DNA from: Sphingobium sp. YR768
Lineage (GTDB): Bacteria; Pseudomonadota; Alphaproteobacteria; Sphingomonadales; Sphingomonadaceae
DNA length: 48,581 nt
Direction: 5' to 3'
Assembly: GCF_900111125.1 (NCBI RefSeq)
Contig: NZ_FOGE01000031.1
Location: forward strand, 1-48,581
Shown here: positions 1-8,661 of the stretch, one piece after another
Layout: each line of letters opens with the position of its first letter
How positions within the stretch are numbered: the stretch's first letter is position 1
The notes under the pieces: generated by a model
Told to the model about the DNA's origin: nothing
Databases searched by the model: none
Seen by the model: the letters and a program-made list of their open reading frames with translations, nothing else
Position numbers and translations under genes: made by a program

Positions 1-228
1 CTGGCCGCCGACCTGATTGACGATGTGCAGAAAGCCGCTGCCCTGATCAGCAGCGATGTCCTGGCCACCGCCTTCGCCGAACTGGTGGCGCTGGCCGACA
101 CGCTGGGCGATCTGCCGGTGGGCAAGGCCATCGCTGGCCTCGCCAAGATGCGCGAGAATGCTTTGACCCTGCTGGGCCATGAGCAGGCGCGCATGGAGAA
201 GCTGCTGGCGGCCGAGGTCGCCCAGTGA
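1..228 (+). CDS. Phage structural-region hypothetical protein, 5' end cut by window
   Basis: Open in frame from base 1 to the TGA at 226-228, so the true start lies outside the window; about 75 codons are visible. The visible part is Ala/Leu-rich and predicted helical, with no motif that I recognise. Its stop overlaps the GTG start of the next gene (GTGA at 225-228), and that gene overlaps a third in the same way, which is the tight packing usual for phage morphogenesis genes. The assignment to a phage tail region rests on this packing and on the look of the third gene, not on a recognised family. Confidence 0.55.
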   Translation: MAADLIDDVQKAAALISSDVLATAFAELVALADTLGDLPVGKAIAGLAKMRENALTLLGHEQARMEKLLAAEVAQ

Positions 229-587
229 GCGTAGAGGCTGATTTCGGCGCGTGGCTGAAGTCGGCCTCGCTTATTGCTGTCGCCAGTTCGGATGCGCTGG
301 CGGCAGCATGGGGCGACCTCGCCGCCAAGGCCGAACTGGTATCAGCGCTGGCGGAGAAGGCCGACGCGGAAACCGAGGCCAATCGGCAGCTCACCCTGTT
401 CGGCGCGCCGATGGTCCTAGAAGTGCTTCAGGTCGATGGCCTCCGCATCGATCTGATCGGAAAGCCGGTGACGCTGCGCGCATCCCGTACCGGCTATGCC
501 AATGGCGCGAATGTCTTTGTGATCGGTGCGCGGGAGGTCGAGCAGGTCGAGCGCACCAATCTGACCGTATTGAGGAAGCTGGCATGA
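225..587 (+). CDS. Hypothetical phage tail-region protein
   Basis: 120 residues from a GTG start that overlaps the previous stop by 3 bases. The first half (to about residue 60) is Ala-rich and helical; the second half alternates short hydrophobic strands (VLQVDGLRIDLIGKPVTL), suggesting a small beta domain. No catalytic motif, signal peptide or membrane segment. It ends with an ATGA overlap with the next gene, so the three genes are probably translated as one coupled unit. Function not recognised; a tail accessory role is inferred only from position. Confidence 0.55.
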   Translation: MSVEADFGAWLKSASLIAVASSDALAAAWGDLAAKAELVSALAEKADAETEANRQLTLFGAPMVLEVLQVDGLRIDLIGKPVTLRASRTGYANGANVFVIGAREVEQVERTNLTVLRKLA

Positions 588-1336
588 GCGGCGTTTTGAT
601 CATCAAGCCGCTGCCGATCGCCGCGACGCCCACGGTCACCGGCACCGGCGCCGCCAATCTTTTGACTGTTGATCCCAACGAGGCGTGGATCGCGCCCTCT
701 GCCGCATCGCTCACCATCGACATCGACATGGGCGCGGCGGTGACGGTCGACAGTTTCTATCTTGGCTATACCAATGCCGATGCCGCCGCGACCTGGGCCA
801 TCCAGCGCGGGATCACGCTGGGCGGCGGACTGGTCACCATCAAGCCTTCCGGTGCCATGCGCGCGTCCGACAGCGACGGACCACGCCATCATTGTTTTGC
901 GCGCCTCGCTGCGCCGGCAACGTCGCGCTTCTTTCGCCTGATCCTTTCCCAGGCCGGGGGCCAGCCACTCTATGCTGGCGCACTGATCCTTGGCGTGGCC
1001 TTCGAAAAGCATCGGGAGTTTGGAGAGGGCCGGACGCCGATTGACACCGGCACGCGCCAGGACCTGCCGGGCGGAGGGTTCGGGATTGGCGAAGGCGTCG
1101 TGAAAGCGCAGTTCGCCTTCACCTTCGCTGACCTGACCATCGCCGAGCGTAATGCCCTTTGGTCTATCAAGAAGGACAGGGGCCTGAGCCGCCCAGTGTT
1201 ACTGGTCGAGGATGCTGATCTGGCGACCGGCATGAATGACGCGATCCACTATGGCGTCTTCGAAAGGTTCCAGGCCTACGAGCGGGTAAACCCCGCCTAT
1301 ACGCGCTGGGCGGGATCGGTCATTGAATGGGTCTGA
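584..1336 (+). CDS. Phage tail-associated hypothetical protein
   Basis: 250 residues starting at the ATG of the ATGA overlap (584). An in-frame extension reaches upstream to 251, but it would overlap the previous gene almost completely, so the short start is preferred. The N-terminal ~130 residues look like a beta sandwich (TIDIDMGAAVTVDSFYLGYT, later RFFRLIL), reminiscent of carbohydrate-binding discoidin-like folds. The C-terminal part (from GIGEGVVKAQ) is a second beta-rich domain ending in WAGSVIEWV. This two-domain style is common in tail or baseplate proteins of siphophage-like prophages, but no named family is claimed. It is the last gene of the phage cluster; 365 bp without a confident gene follow. 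Confidence 0.55.
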   Translation: MSGVLIIKPLPIAATPTVTGTGAANLLTVDPNEAWIAPSAASLTIDIDMGAAVTVDSFYLGYTNADAAATWAIQRGITLGGGLVTIKPSGAMRASDSDGPRHHCFARLAAPATSRFFRLILSQAGGQPLYAGALILGVAFEKHREFGEGRTPIDTGTRQDLPGGGFGIGEGVVKAQFAFTFADLTIAERNALWSIKKDRGLSRPVLLVEDADLATGMNDAIHYGVFERFQAYERVNPAYTRWAGSVIEWV

Positions 1337-1701
1337 ACCATCCTTTAAAGACCCTTTGAAGGGCGCAGGATCGGCGGAGGAAAGTGTTAAAAAAGCTCTT
1401 GTCTCCGCTTAAAAAAGCTTTTGGGCCGCTTCAGTGAACGATAATGTCGACGATAAATTTCTCGCACTTGATGCCTCGGGACACCTCAAAAAGAGGGTAA
1501 AGAGCGGGAGCCAGTTGCCATGGATCGCCGTACTCGAATGCCTGATCTGATTGCGGCAGGAAGCGCCGTTATGCCTCCGCTTGCTCCAGCGAAGCGACGG
1601 CCTGTCCTATATGCCGATCTCCTATTATGATCGGCGCACAGCTTTAGGATAGGATCAGGCAAGCGCAATAAAATGTCGAAACTTGCGGGAAATATGCGAA
1701 G
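1337..1701. other. Intergenic stretch between phage genes and anmK
   Basis: No confident gene. Two overlapping mini reading frames are present: a GTG-started 38-codon frame at 1434-1550 and an ATG-started 36-codon frame at 1520-1630 (preceded by GGGAG at 1506-1510). Both might be remnants of a phage gene, but their length is too short to decide. Bases 1389-1425 hold two similar A-rich blocks around TTAAAAAAGCT. The right part (1604-1706) is the conserved repeat element listed separately. I see no tRNA fragment here that would mark a prophage end. Confidence 0.4.
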
Positions 1702-1706
1702 TTAAG
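1604..1706 (-). repeat. Conserved intergenic element, copy A
   Basis: Read on the minus strand from 1706, this element begins with a 23-base block identical to that of copy B at 25523. A 36-base segment follows with the same spacing and a similar sequence (TTYGACAT... then GATCCTATC), then a hairpin region closed by ATAGGAC. The inner hairpin here is GCCGATC/GATCGGC around ATAATAGGA. The TAA stop of anmK (1704-1702) lies inside the conserved block. Orientation is opposite to copy B; in both cases the element follows the 3' end of a gene read in the same direction. It could be a small mobile (MITE-like) element, a small-RNA gene or a protein-binding site; the sequence alone does not decide. 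Confidence 0.75.
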
Positions 1707-2787
1707 CGCGGAACAGCACGCCGCCCGTCATCGCCTCCGGCACCCCGGTCGTCCCCGGAAAGCTGATCGGCAGCCGCTTCAGATGCCGCACCGCCATATA
1801 GGCGAAACCCTGCGCCTCCAGCGCATCGCCGTCCCAGCCCAGCGCGTCGACGCTCAGCACTTCCGCCCCGGTCCGCTCCGCCAGCATCGCCATCAGCGTC
1901 CCATTATGCCGACCGCCGCCCGCGACATGGATCTGCGCCGGCCGCTCCGACAAATGATCCACGCCCCGCGCCACCGCCGCCGCCGTGAAGGCCGTCAGCG
2001 TCGCCGCGCCATCCTCCAGACTTAGCCCCCGTACCGCCTCGATGCTGAACTGCTCGCGATCGATGCTCTTGGGCGGCGGCGCGGCAAACCAGGGATCAGC
2101 CATCATCGCCGCCAGCCGCGCGTCGTCCACTACCCCCCGCGCGGCACAGGCGCCCCCGGCATCATAGGCCGCATCCCCATGCGCCTGCATCCAGTTGTCG
2201 ATCAGCCCGCTCGCCATGCCGGTGTCGAACGCAATCAGCGTTTCGTCCGCCCCGATGAAGGTGATGTTCGCCACGCCGCCCAGATTGAGTATCGCCGCCG
2301 GCTTCGCCAGCCCATCGGCCAGCGCGCGATGATAGACCGGCAGCAGCGGCGCGCCCTGTCCGCCCGCCGCCACATCCGCGCTGCGCAGGTCCGCGACGAC
2401 ATCGATCCCGAACGCGCCCGCCAGCCCCGCGCCATCGCCAATCTGCCAGGTCCACCCCCATTCGGGCCGATGCGCCACCGTATGGCCATGAAAGCCGATC
2501 ACCCCCACATCCTCGGCAATATGCCCGCTGCGCCCCAGCAGGTCCGCCACCGCCTGCACATGCCGTTCGGTCAGTTCCGCCTCCACAGATGCGATCAGCG
2601 GCTCGAACCCCGACTTGTCCATCGCCATCGCCCGCTGGCACGCCTCGGCCAGCCGCAGGCGAAAGCCATCATCATATTCCATGGCATGGAAAGCGACCGC
2701 CTCGACCTGCCCCTCGCCATCCGTCTCGATCAGGGCCGCGTCGATCCCGTCGCGCGATGTGCCGGACATCAGGCCGATTGCTAGCAT
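1702..2787 (-). CDS. anmK: Anhydro-N-acetylmuramic acid kinase
   Basis: 361 residues, close to the usual ~370 of AnmK. The enzyme phosphorylates and opens 1,6-anhydroMurNAc released from recycled peptidoglycan, giving MurNAc-6-phosphate in the cytoplasm. The N-terminal nucleotide-binding signature GLMSGTSRDGIDAAL (about residues 5-19) is typical, as are GFHGHT (about 105) and LNLGGVANIT (about 180). The start at 2787 is chosen because the family motif begins four residues later; an upstream in-frame ATG at 2850 would run through the start of the divergent tyrS. It shares a 55-bp divergent promoter region with tyrS, and its stop codon lies inside repeat copy A. Confidence 0.95.
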   Translation of the reverse strand: MLAIGLMSGTSRDGIDAALIETDGEGQVEAVAFHAMEYDDGFRLRLAEACQRAMAMDKSGFEPLIASVEAELTERHVQAVADLLGRSGHIAEDVGVIGFHGHTVAHRPEWGWTWQIGDGAGLAGAFGIDVVADLRSADVAAGGQGAPLLPVYHRALADGLAKPAAILNLGGVANITFIGADETLIAFDTGMASGLIDNWMQAHGDAAYDAGGACAARGVVDDARLAAMMADPWFAAPPPKSIDREQFSIEAVRGLSLEDGAATLTAFTAAAVARGVDHLSERPAQIHVAGGGRHNGTLMAMLAERTGAEVLSVDALGWDGDALEAQGFAYMAVRHLKRLPISFPGTTGVPEAMTGGVLFRA

Positions 2788-2806
2788 GATCGAAAACTCC
2801 ACCTCT

Positions 2807-2834
2807 TTTACAGTCGCTGTCCCAATGCTACAGG
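2807..2834 (+). promoter_or_regulatory. Putative tyrS promoter, near-leaderless
   Basis: TTTACA at 2807-2812 and TACAGG at 2829-2834 with a 16-bp spacer. Transcription would begin within a few bases of the tyrS ATG at 2843, and no Shine-Dalgarno sequence is visible there, so a leaderless or very short-leader message is likely. Prediction from sequence only. Confidence 0.35.
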
Positions 2835-2842
2835 CGCGCGCC

Positions 2843-4060
2843 ATGAGCAACTATCAGTCCGATCTCCTGCGCCTGCTCGAAGCGCGCGGCTTCATCCACC
2901 AGCTTACCGATGCGGAGGGTCTCGACACCCTCGCCAAAAGCCAGGTGGTGCCGGGCTATATCGGCTTTGATCCGACGGCGCCCTCGCTGCATGTCGGTCA
3001 TCTTGTGTCGATCATGATGCTGCGCCAGTTGCAGAAGGCCGGGCACAAGCCGATCGTCCTGATGGGCGGCGGCACCGGCAAGATCGGCGATCCCAGCTTC
3101 AAGGATGAAGCGCGCAAGCTGCTGACCCACGACCTCATTCAGGAGAATGTGGCGAGCATCAAGCGCGTGTTCGAACGTTTCCTGACCTTCGGCGATGGCC
3201 CGTCGGACGCGATCATGCTCGACAATGCCGAATGGCTCGACAAGCTGGAATATATCCCCTTCCTGCGCGACATCGGCCAGCATTTCTCGGTCAACCGGAT
3301 GCTGAGTTTCGATTCGGTGAAGCTGCGCCTCGACCGCGAGCAGTCATTGAGCTTCCTCGAATTCAACTACATGATCCTTCAGGCCTACGACTTTCTGGAA
3401 TTGTCGCGCCGTTCGGCCTGCCGTCTTCAGATGGGCGGATCGGACCAGTGGGGCAATATCGTCAACGGCGTCGAACTCGCCCGCCGGGTCGACGGCCAGC
3501 AGGTCTTCGGCCTCACCACGCCTCTGCTCACCAATGCCGACGGCACGAAGATGGGCAAGACCGTGGGCGGCGCCGTCTGGCTGAACGAAGACCAGTTGTC
3601 GCATTACGATTATTGGCAATTCTGGCGGAACACGGCGGATGCCGACGTCGCCAATCGCCTGCGCCTGTTCACCGATCTGCCGATGGACGAAGTGGCCCGC
3701 CTCGCTGCGCTGGAAGGCGCGGAGATCAACGAAGCGAAGAAAATCCTCGCCAACGAAGCGACGGCGCTTTGCCGTGGCCTGGACGCGGCGACGGCATCGG
3801 CCGAAACCGCCCGCCGGACGTTCGAGGAAGGCGCGTCCGACGCCAACCTGCCGACCGTCAGCCTGGGCGCCGAAGGCCTCACCGTGGTGCAGGCCACCAC
3901 TGGCCTCGGCTTCGCCACCTCCAACAAGGAAGTGCGTCGCAAGCTGACCGAAGGCGCGATCAAGGTGAATGGCGAAACCGTCACCGATCCCAACGTCACG
4001 CTCAAGCCCGGCGACAAGCTGAGCTTCGGCGCGAAGAAGCACGGTCTGGTCATCGACTGA
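2843..4060 (+). CDS. tyrS: Tyrosyl-tRNA synthetase
   Basis: 405 residues. Charges tRNA-Tyr with tyrosine. Class I signatures are present: the HIGH-type motif HVGH after APSL (about residue 50), the tyrosine-binding region GGSDQWGNI (about 195), and KMGKT in place of KMSKS (about 235). A C-terminal S4 RNA-binding domain starts near residue 340 (VRRKLTEGAIKVNGE). The start at 2843 gives the canonical N-terminus SNYQSDLLRLLEARGF; longer in-frame starts would run back through anmK. It is divergent from anmK and followed by a strong hairpin at 4064-4102. Confidence 0.97.
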   Translation: MSNYQSDLLRLLEARGFIHQLTDAEGLDTLAKSQVVPGYIGFDPTAPSLHVGHLVSIMMLRQLQKAGHKPIVLMGGGTGKIGDPSFKDEARKLLTHDLIQENVASIKRVFERFLTFGDGPSDAIMLDNAEWLDKLEYIPFLRDIGQHFSVNRMLSFDSVKLRLDREQSLSFLEFNYMILQAYDFLELSRRSACRLQMGGSDQWGNIVNGVELARRVDGQQVFGLTTPLLTNADGTKMGKTVGGAVWLNEDQLSHYDYWQFWRNTADADVANRLRLFTDLPMDEVARLAALEGAEINEAKKILANEATALCRGLDAATASAETARRTFEEGASDANLPTVSLGAEGLTVVQATTGLGFATSNKEVRRKLTEGAIKVNGETVTDPNVTLKPGDKLSFGAKKHGLVID

Positions 4061-4063
4061 TCC

Positions 4064-4102
4064 TAGGAGGGAGCGTTAGCGACCGGTTAACGCTCCCTCC
4101 TA
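4064..4102 (+). terminator. Hairpin terminator after tyrS
   Basis: A 15-bp perfect stem (TAGGAGGGAGCGTTA at 4064-4078 pairing with 4088-4102) around a 9-base loop, starting 3 bases after the tyrS stop. No long T-run follows, so it may act as a transcript-end stabiliser as much as a terminator. Confidence 0.7.
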
Positions 4103-4139
4103 ACACAGCGTCCATCTTTAGCCCTTTAGACTCGGGGCC

Positions 4140-4496
4140 ATGTCCCCTTCGGTCTTCGCCAATCTCGGCCATGTCCTGCGCTCCCGCGATCCTTCGGTCG
4201 AACAGCGCCGCGCGCGCCGCGATCTGGTCGACATGGTGAGCCACATCAGCGCGCAGGGTCACAGCCACGCCGCGCAGATCATCAACATTTCCATCCTCGG
4301 CCTCATGTGCCGCAGCGATGCGCCGCTGACGCCCGGCACGCGGGTCAGCATCTGGCTGCCGGTCGTGCAGGACTATGGGGCCGATATCCGCTGGGTGCAG
4401 GATGGCCGCATCGGCATGGAATTTGCCGAACCGATCACGGGCCATGTCTATGATGCGATGCTGACCCTCATTCCGCCGCGCCCGACAGTCTGGTAA
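4140..4496 (+). CDS. PilZ-domain protein
   Basis: 118 residues consisting essentially of one PilZ domain, the c-di-GMP receptor module. The N-terminal RRARRDLVDMVSHIS supplies an RxxxR-like arginine cluster (about residues 22-26). The second PilZ element, normally D/NxSxxG, appears as NISILGLMCR (about 49), consistent with ligand binding though degenerate. It may act as a stand-alone c-di-GMP effector; the target is not visible. The last 29 bases overlap the 3' end of the convergent MscS-type gene, so the transcripts are antisense to each other there. Confidence 0.8.
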   Translation: MSPSVFANLGHVLRSRDPSVEQRRARRDLVDMVSHISAQGHSHAAQIINISILGLMCRSDAPLTPGTRVSIWLPVVQDYGADIRWVQDGRIGMEFAEPITGHVYDAMLTLIPPRPTVW

Positions 4497-5544
4497 GTCC
4501 CTCTCCCGCCTCCAGACGCTGCCGCACGCGCACCAGCGCATCGGGCATGTCGGTACGCAGGAAATCCATCACCACCTCACGCACTTCGCAGCGCAGGTCG
4601 AAGGCGATGCCCGCATTGCGCGCAGACAGCAGCCCGCGCAGTTCCAGCGCCTCGGGCCGATGCTCCGTCACCTGCAATATCGCCACCCGCCCGTCCCAGC
4701 GGCTATTGGCCTTCACTGCCTCGACAAATTTGGCCCGGATACGCGCCACATCAGCGGCCGGATCGACATGGAAGAAAACGGTGCCCAGAAGGTCCGACGT
4801 CTTCGTGGTCCAGTTCTGAAAGGGCTTTTCCAGAAAATAGGATACCGGCACCACCATCCGCCGATCGTCCCAGATGCGCACGATCACATAGGTCAGCTTG
4901 ATCTCCTCGATCCGCCCCCACTCGCCTTCGATGATGACGACATCGTCCAGCCGGATCGGCTCGGAAAAGGCCATCTGGATGCCCGCGATCAGATTTTTGA
5001 GCGCAGGCTGCGCCGCCGCACCCACGGCCAGCGCTGCCAGACCGGCCGACGCCATCAGCGACACGCCGATCGTCCGCACGCCCGGAATGGCGATCAGCAT
5101 CATCGCGATCACCAGAAAGCCGACGATGCACTGGCAGATGCGATAGAGGATGCTGATCCGGGTGCGATGCCGCCGGGCCTTCAGATTATCCTCGACACTG
5201 ATGTCGGCCCGCGCCTCCATCATCGCCTTGCCCGCATGCATCGCCCGCAGGATCAGCCAGCCGACCAGCAGCGCGAAGATCATCCGCGCCCCGATCGACC
5301 ATATATCCTCGACCCGATCGCCCAGTTCGATGGATTTGAGGCCAGCCCCCAGCGACAGCAACACCACCAGCCATCGCGTCGGCTGATAGAGGGCCGGCAG
5401 CAGCACAGGCTCGATCTTCGAATGTTTCGCGACCCGCAGCGCAATCCAGTAAAGCGCCCAGTGGATCAGGAAAGCGGCAGCCACCGAAATGGCGATCGAC
5501 ATCACCGCCATCGGCGTGATGTGAGTCAGGCTGATATCGGACAT
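4468..5544 (-). CDS. MscS-family mechanosensitive ion channel
   Basis: 358 residues. An inner-membrane channel of the small-conductance mechanosensitive type, opening under hypo-osmotic stress. Hydrophobic segments appear at about residues 12-35, 55-72, 92-110 and 135-160. The pore-lining helix is Ala/Gly-rich (SLMASAGLAALAVGAAAQ, about 165-182) and followed by LKNLIAGIQMAFSEPIRLDDVV, the MscS signature leading into the beta domain. The C-terminal cytoplasmic domain runs to the end. The ATG at 5544 is chosen because 31 further upstream codons are Cys/Arg-rich and not membrane-like. The 3' end overlaps the PilZ gene. Confidence 0.9.
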   Translation of the reverse strand: MSDISLTHITPMAVMSIAISVAAAFLIHWALYWIALRVAKHSKIEPVLLPALYQPTRWLVVLLSLGAGLKSIELGDRVEDIWSIGARMIFALLVGWLILRAMHAGKAMMEARADISVEDNLKARRHRTRISILYRICQCIVGFLVIAMMLIAIPGVRTIGVSLMASAGLAALAVGAAAQPALKNLIAGIQMAFSEPIRLDDVVIIEGEWGRIEEIKLTYVIVRIWDDRRMVVPVSYFLEKPFQNWTTKTSDLLGTVFFHVDPAADVARIRAKFVEAVKANSRWDGRVAILQVTEHRPEALELRGLLSARNAGIAFDLRCEVREVVMDFLRTDMPDALVRVRQRLEAGEGLTRLSGAAE

Positions 5545-5714
5545 GCGGGGGCAACGCGGGCAAGCGGCGTTTTGTTTCGCAGGTGCAGCACGTTTTCTGG
5601 CGGCGGTGTAAAATACGACACTTCCCCCCATGTTCACCGGAGAAGGTTGGGGAAATATTTACTTTCCTATACAGTCTCTTTTGCGAGACATCAGGCAATG
5701 GAGGAGACTGCGTA

Positions 5715-6314
5715 ATGAAGACTGCTCTATTTATGCTTTCCGCTATGTTCGCACTTTGCGTTTCCAGCAATGCAGTACATGCTGCCCCTTCATTGGCAAA
5801 TTTTGCAGAATGCCTCGTTCAATATGATACGGAGCGGATGAAGGCCTGGGTCGATTGGGATGGACCGGGCCTGATCTACAAAGAGCTGGCATCTGCCGTG
5901 AACCAATCCGGTTGCTACCAATCCGGGCATTGGGATTATTGGAACTTTCGAGGCGCTCTATCCGAAGCTTTGCTGAAGAAGAAATACTCTTCCGGTCCGA
6001 TTCCAGACTTGGAGAATGCGAAGCCCGTCACTGACATAGAAATGGCTTTGGCGTGGGGGAATAATGACGGACGGGAAAGCATGCTACTGAACGTTTACAG
6101 TGAATGTGAAGCACGAAATAATTCAGAGAAAATATTCAGAATTTTCATGATAAAACCGAACGGACCCGATAAAAATGCGTCATTGAAAATTCTAAAAAAT
6201 AGCGGCAAAAAATGCCGGTCATTAGCGGGCAACATAAAAATAAATTCCAGCAATCAAGCACTTCATGCACGACTTGCAATTGCATTCTACCTGACCGACA
6301 AAGATATCAATTGA
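5715..6314 (+). CDS. AT-rich secreted protein of unknown function
   Basis: 199 residues from the ATG at 5715, preceded by GAGGAG at 5701-5706. Residues 1-24 form a signal peptide (hydrophobic core LFMLSAMFALCV, likely cleavage after VHA), so the product is periplasmic or exported. The mature part has several cysteines (C in FAECLVQY, SGCYQ, SECEA, KKCRS), suggesting disulphides. Codon use is strikingly AT-rich (AAA, AAT, ATA frequent, especially after 6100) compared with both neighbours, pointing to recent transfer. No family recognised. About 170 bp of upstream sequence is free of genes and could hold its promoter. Confidence 0.7.
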   Translation: MKTALFMLSAMFALCVSSNAVHAAPSLANFAECLVQYDTERMKAWVDWDGPGLIYKELASAVNQSGCYQSGHWDYWNFRGALSEALLKKKYSSGPIPDLENAKPVTDIEMALAWGNNDGRESMLLNVYSECEARNNSEKIFRIFMIKPNGPDKNASLKILKNSGKKCRSLAGNIKINSSNQALHARLAIAFYLTDKDIN

Positions 6315-6387
6315 ATTTCATCTCCAATACAGGTCCGCAGCGAAGAGGTGTTCAGTAGATATAAAACGAGGCTGATTGCGATTCAGC

Positions 6388-8451
6388 CTATCCCCCCCTC
6401 AACAGCCCCACCGCGGCATCCTTCTCGAACAAATACAAACATGTCCGCGCCGCCTGCCCGCGCGCGCTGTCCAGCCCGCCGTCCCGCTCGATCAGCAGAT
6501 GCGCGTCATCCCGCGCCGCATCCACCAGCGCCGCGACATGTTCAGGCGTCGCGACCTTGAGTTCCGCCTCGCCCGACTGGCGCGTACCCAGCACCTCGCC
6601 TGCGCCGCGCAGTTTCAGATCCTCCTCGGCAATCCGAAACCCGTCATTCGTCTCCCGCATCAGCGCCAGCCGCGCCCGCGACGTCTCGCCCAGCGCATTG
6701 CCACGCAGCAGCAGGCAGGTCGACGGCTTGTCGCCGCGCCCCACGCGCCCGCGCAACTGGTGCAATTGCGCGAGGCCGAACCGGTCAGCCCCCTCGATGA
6801 TGATCAGGCTGGAGTTGGGCACGTCCACGCCCACTTCGATCACCGTGGTCGCGACCAGTATCTGCGTGCGATTGGCGGCAAACGCCTCCATCGCCGCATC
6901 CTTGTCCACCCCCTTCATCTTGCCATGCACCAGCCCGACCCGGTCGCCGAAGCGCTGGCGCAGCGTCTCGGCCCGCATCTCGGCCGCCGCCTGATCGCTG
7001 GTTTCGCTTTCCTCGACCAGCGGGCACACCCAATAGGCCTGCCCCCCGCCCTCGACATGGCGGGCCAGCGCCTCCACCACCTCGTCCAGCCGCGTGGCGG
7101 CCATCACTAGGGTCTGGATCGGCTGGCGCCCCGGCGGCATCTCGTCCAGCCGCGAGACTTCCATCTCGCCATAATAGGTCAGCGTCAGCGTGCGCGGGAT
7201 CGGCGTCGCGGTCATCACCAGCAGATGCGGCGACCGCTCCGCCTTGCTCGCCAGCATCATCCGCTGCGCCACGCCGAACCGATGCTGCTCGTCGATCACC
7301 GCCAGCCCCAGCGCCTTATATTGTACCGCTTCCTGAAAGATGGCGTGCGTACCGACGAGAATGTCGATGCTCCCATCCGCCAGCCCCATCAACGTCGCTT
7401 CGCGCACCTTGCCCTTCTCACGCCCGGTCAGGATCGCAATCTCGATCGGCAGGCCCGACGCCATTTTCCGCAACGTCTCATAATGTTGCCGCGCCAATAT
7501 TTCGGTCGGCGCCAGCATCGCGCCCTGCATCCCGGCCTCGACCGCGTTCAGCAGCGCCATCAGCGCCACCAGCGTCTTGCCCGACCCCACATCGCCCTGA
7601 AGCAGGCGCAGCATCGGCGTCGCCTGCGCCATGTCGCCCTGGATCTCTCCGATGGCCCGGCGCTGCGCACCCGTGGGCGCAAAGGGCAACTTCAGCATGT
7701 CGCGCAGCCGTCCGTCGCCCTGGATCGACACCCCGCGCCGCCGCCGCGACGATTGCCGCACCAGCATCAGCGCCAGTTGTCCCGCGAAAATCTCGTCATA
7801 GGCCAACCGCTCCCGCGCCTTCGCGTCCGACGGATCGGCATGGACCCGCCCCAGCGCCTCGCGCCATGCAGGCCATTGCTTGCGCGCCAGCAGGCTCGGC
7901 TCGATCCACTCGGGCAGTTCGGGCGCCCGCGTCAAAGCCTGCCCCGCAATGTCGCGCATCCGGTTGTTGGTCAGCCCTTCGGACAGGCCATAGACCGATT
8001 CGCGCGCCGGCACCGTGTCCGCTTCCTCGGGCGGCAGCACATAGTCCGGGTGTACCATCTGAAGGTTGTCGCCATAGGCCTCCAGCTTGCCCGACACGAA
8101 TTTGGGTTCATTCAAAGGCAACAGCTTGCGCGGCCAGCCGCTATTCTTCCCGAAATAGACGAGGGATACGACATTGGCTCTCTTGTCGATCGCCTGCACC
8201 CGGAACGGCGCACGCGGGCTGCTGCTGGCCTTATAATCCACCGGCGTCAGCATCGTGCCGATCACCCGCCCCGCATCGGCCATGTCCAGTTCGTCGGTCA
8301 GGTGCCGGTCCACCCAACTAACCGGGATATGAAAGGCGACATCGACCGCGCGCGCCAGCCCCAGCCGCTCCAGCGGACGGGCAAGCGCGGGGCCGATCCC
8401 CTTGAACAGGGATATTTCGGCAAAGAGCGGATTGAGAATATCGGGTCGCAT
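6388..8451 (-). CDS. recG: ATP-dependent DNA helicase RecG
   Basis: 687 residues, matching the family (~690). Remodels stalled replication forks and branch-migrates Holliday junctions. An N-terminal wedge/OB domain (about 1-230) precedes the helicase core, with Walker A GDVGSGKT (about 285), the motif II box DEQH in VIDEQHRFG (about 387), motif III TATPIPRTL, and motif VI QLRGRVGRG. The start at 8451 gives the usual MRPDILNPLF-type N-terminus; longer in-frame starts run into a palindromic repeat. sdhE and mfd follow on the other strand, a common alphaproteobacterial order. Confidence 0.97.
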   Translation of the reverse strand: MRPDILNPLFAEISLFKGIGPALARPLERLGLARAVDVAFHIPVSWVDRHLTDELDMADAGRVIGTMLTPVDYKASSSPRAPFRVQAIDKRANVVSLVYFGKNSGWPRKLLPLNEPKFVSGKLEAYGDNLQMVHPDYVLPPEEADTVPARESVYGLSEGLTNNRMRDIAGQALTRAPELPEWIEPSLLARKQWPAWREALGRVHADPSDAKARERLAYDEIFAGQLALMLVRQSSRRRRGVSIQGDGRLRDMLKLPFAPTGAQRRAIGEIQGDMAQATPMLRLLQGDVGSGKTLVALMALLNAVEAGMQGAMLAPTEILARQHYETLRKMASGLPIEIAILTGREKGKVREATLMGLADGSIDILVGTHAIFQEAVQYKALGLAVIDEQHRFGVAQRMMLASKAERSPHLLVMTATPIPRTLTLTYYGEMEVSRLDEMPPGRQPIQTLVMAATRLDEVVEALARHVEGGGQAYWVCPLVEESETSDQAAAEMRAETLRQRFGDRVGLVHGKMKGVDKDAAMEAFAANRTQILVATTVIEVGVDVPNSSLIIIEGADRFGLAQLHQLRGRVGRGDKPSTCLLLRGNALGETSRARLALMRETNDGFRIAEEDLKLRGAGEVLGTRQSGEAELKVATPEHVAALVDAARDDAHLLIERDGGLDSARGQAARTCLYLFEKDAAVGLLRGG

Positions 8452-8493
8452 GGCTATCTGACGGGCTGTAACGCGTGATCGCTCCTGTGGGAA

Positions 8494-8564
8494 CGTCATT
8501 GCGAGCGTAGCGAAGCAATCCATCTGCACGACACTGGGATTGCTTCGCTACGCTCGCAATGACG
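8494..8564. repeat. Palindromic repeat (28-bp perfect arms)
   Basis: Arms at 8494-8521 and 8537-8564 are exact reverse complements, separated by 15 bases; the core is GCGAGCGTAGCGAAGCAATC. A close relative lies at 35822-35891. It sits between the divergent recG and sdhE genes and could form a cruciform or an RNA hairpin in either transcript. The family is REP-like; no transposase accompanies it here. Confidence 0.9.
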
Positions 8565-8661
8565 AGCGCCTTATCGGGGCAGATCACCATCCAGGCCAGC
8601 CGGGACGGTATGATCCATACCCGATCGGCAGGCTGTGCCATGCCCGTTAAAGGAACAAATT

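Noticed and set aside
1604..1706. The conserved element as a dif (XerCD) site
   Set aside because: The conserved block lacks the two 11-bp half-sites with a 6-bp centre, and two copies occur 24 kb apart in opposite orientation.
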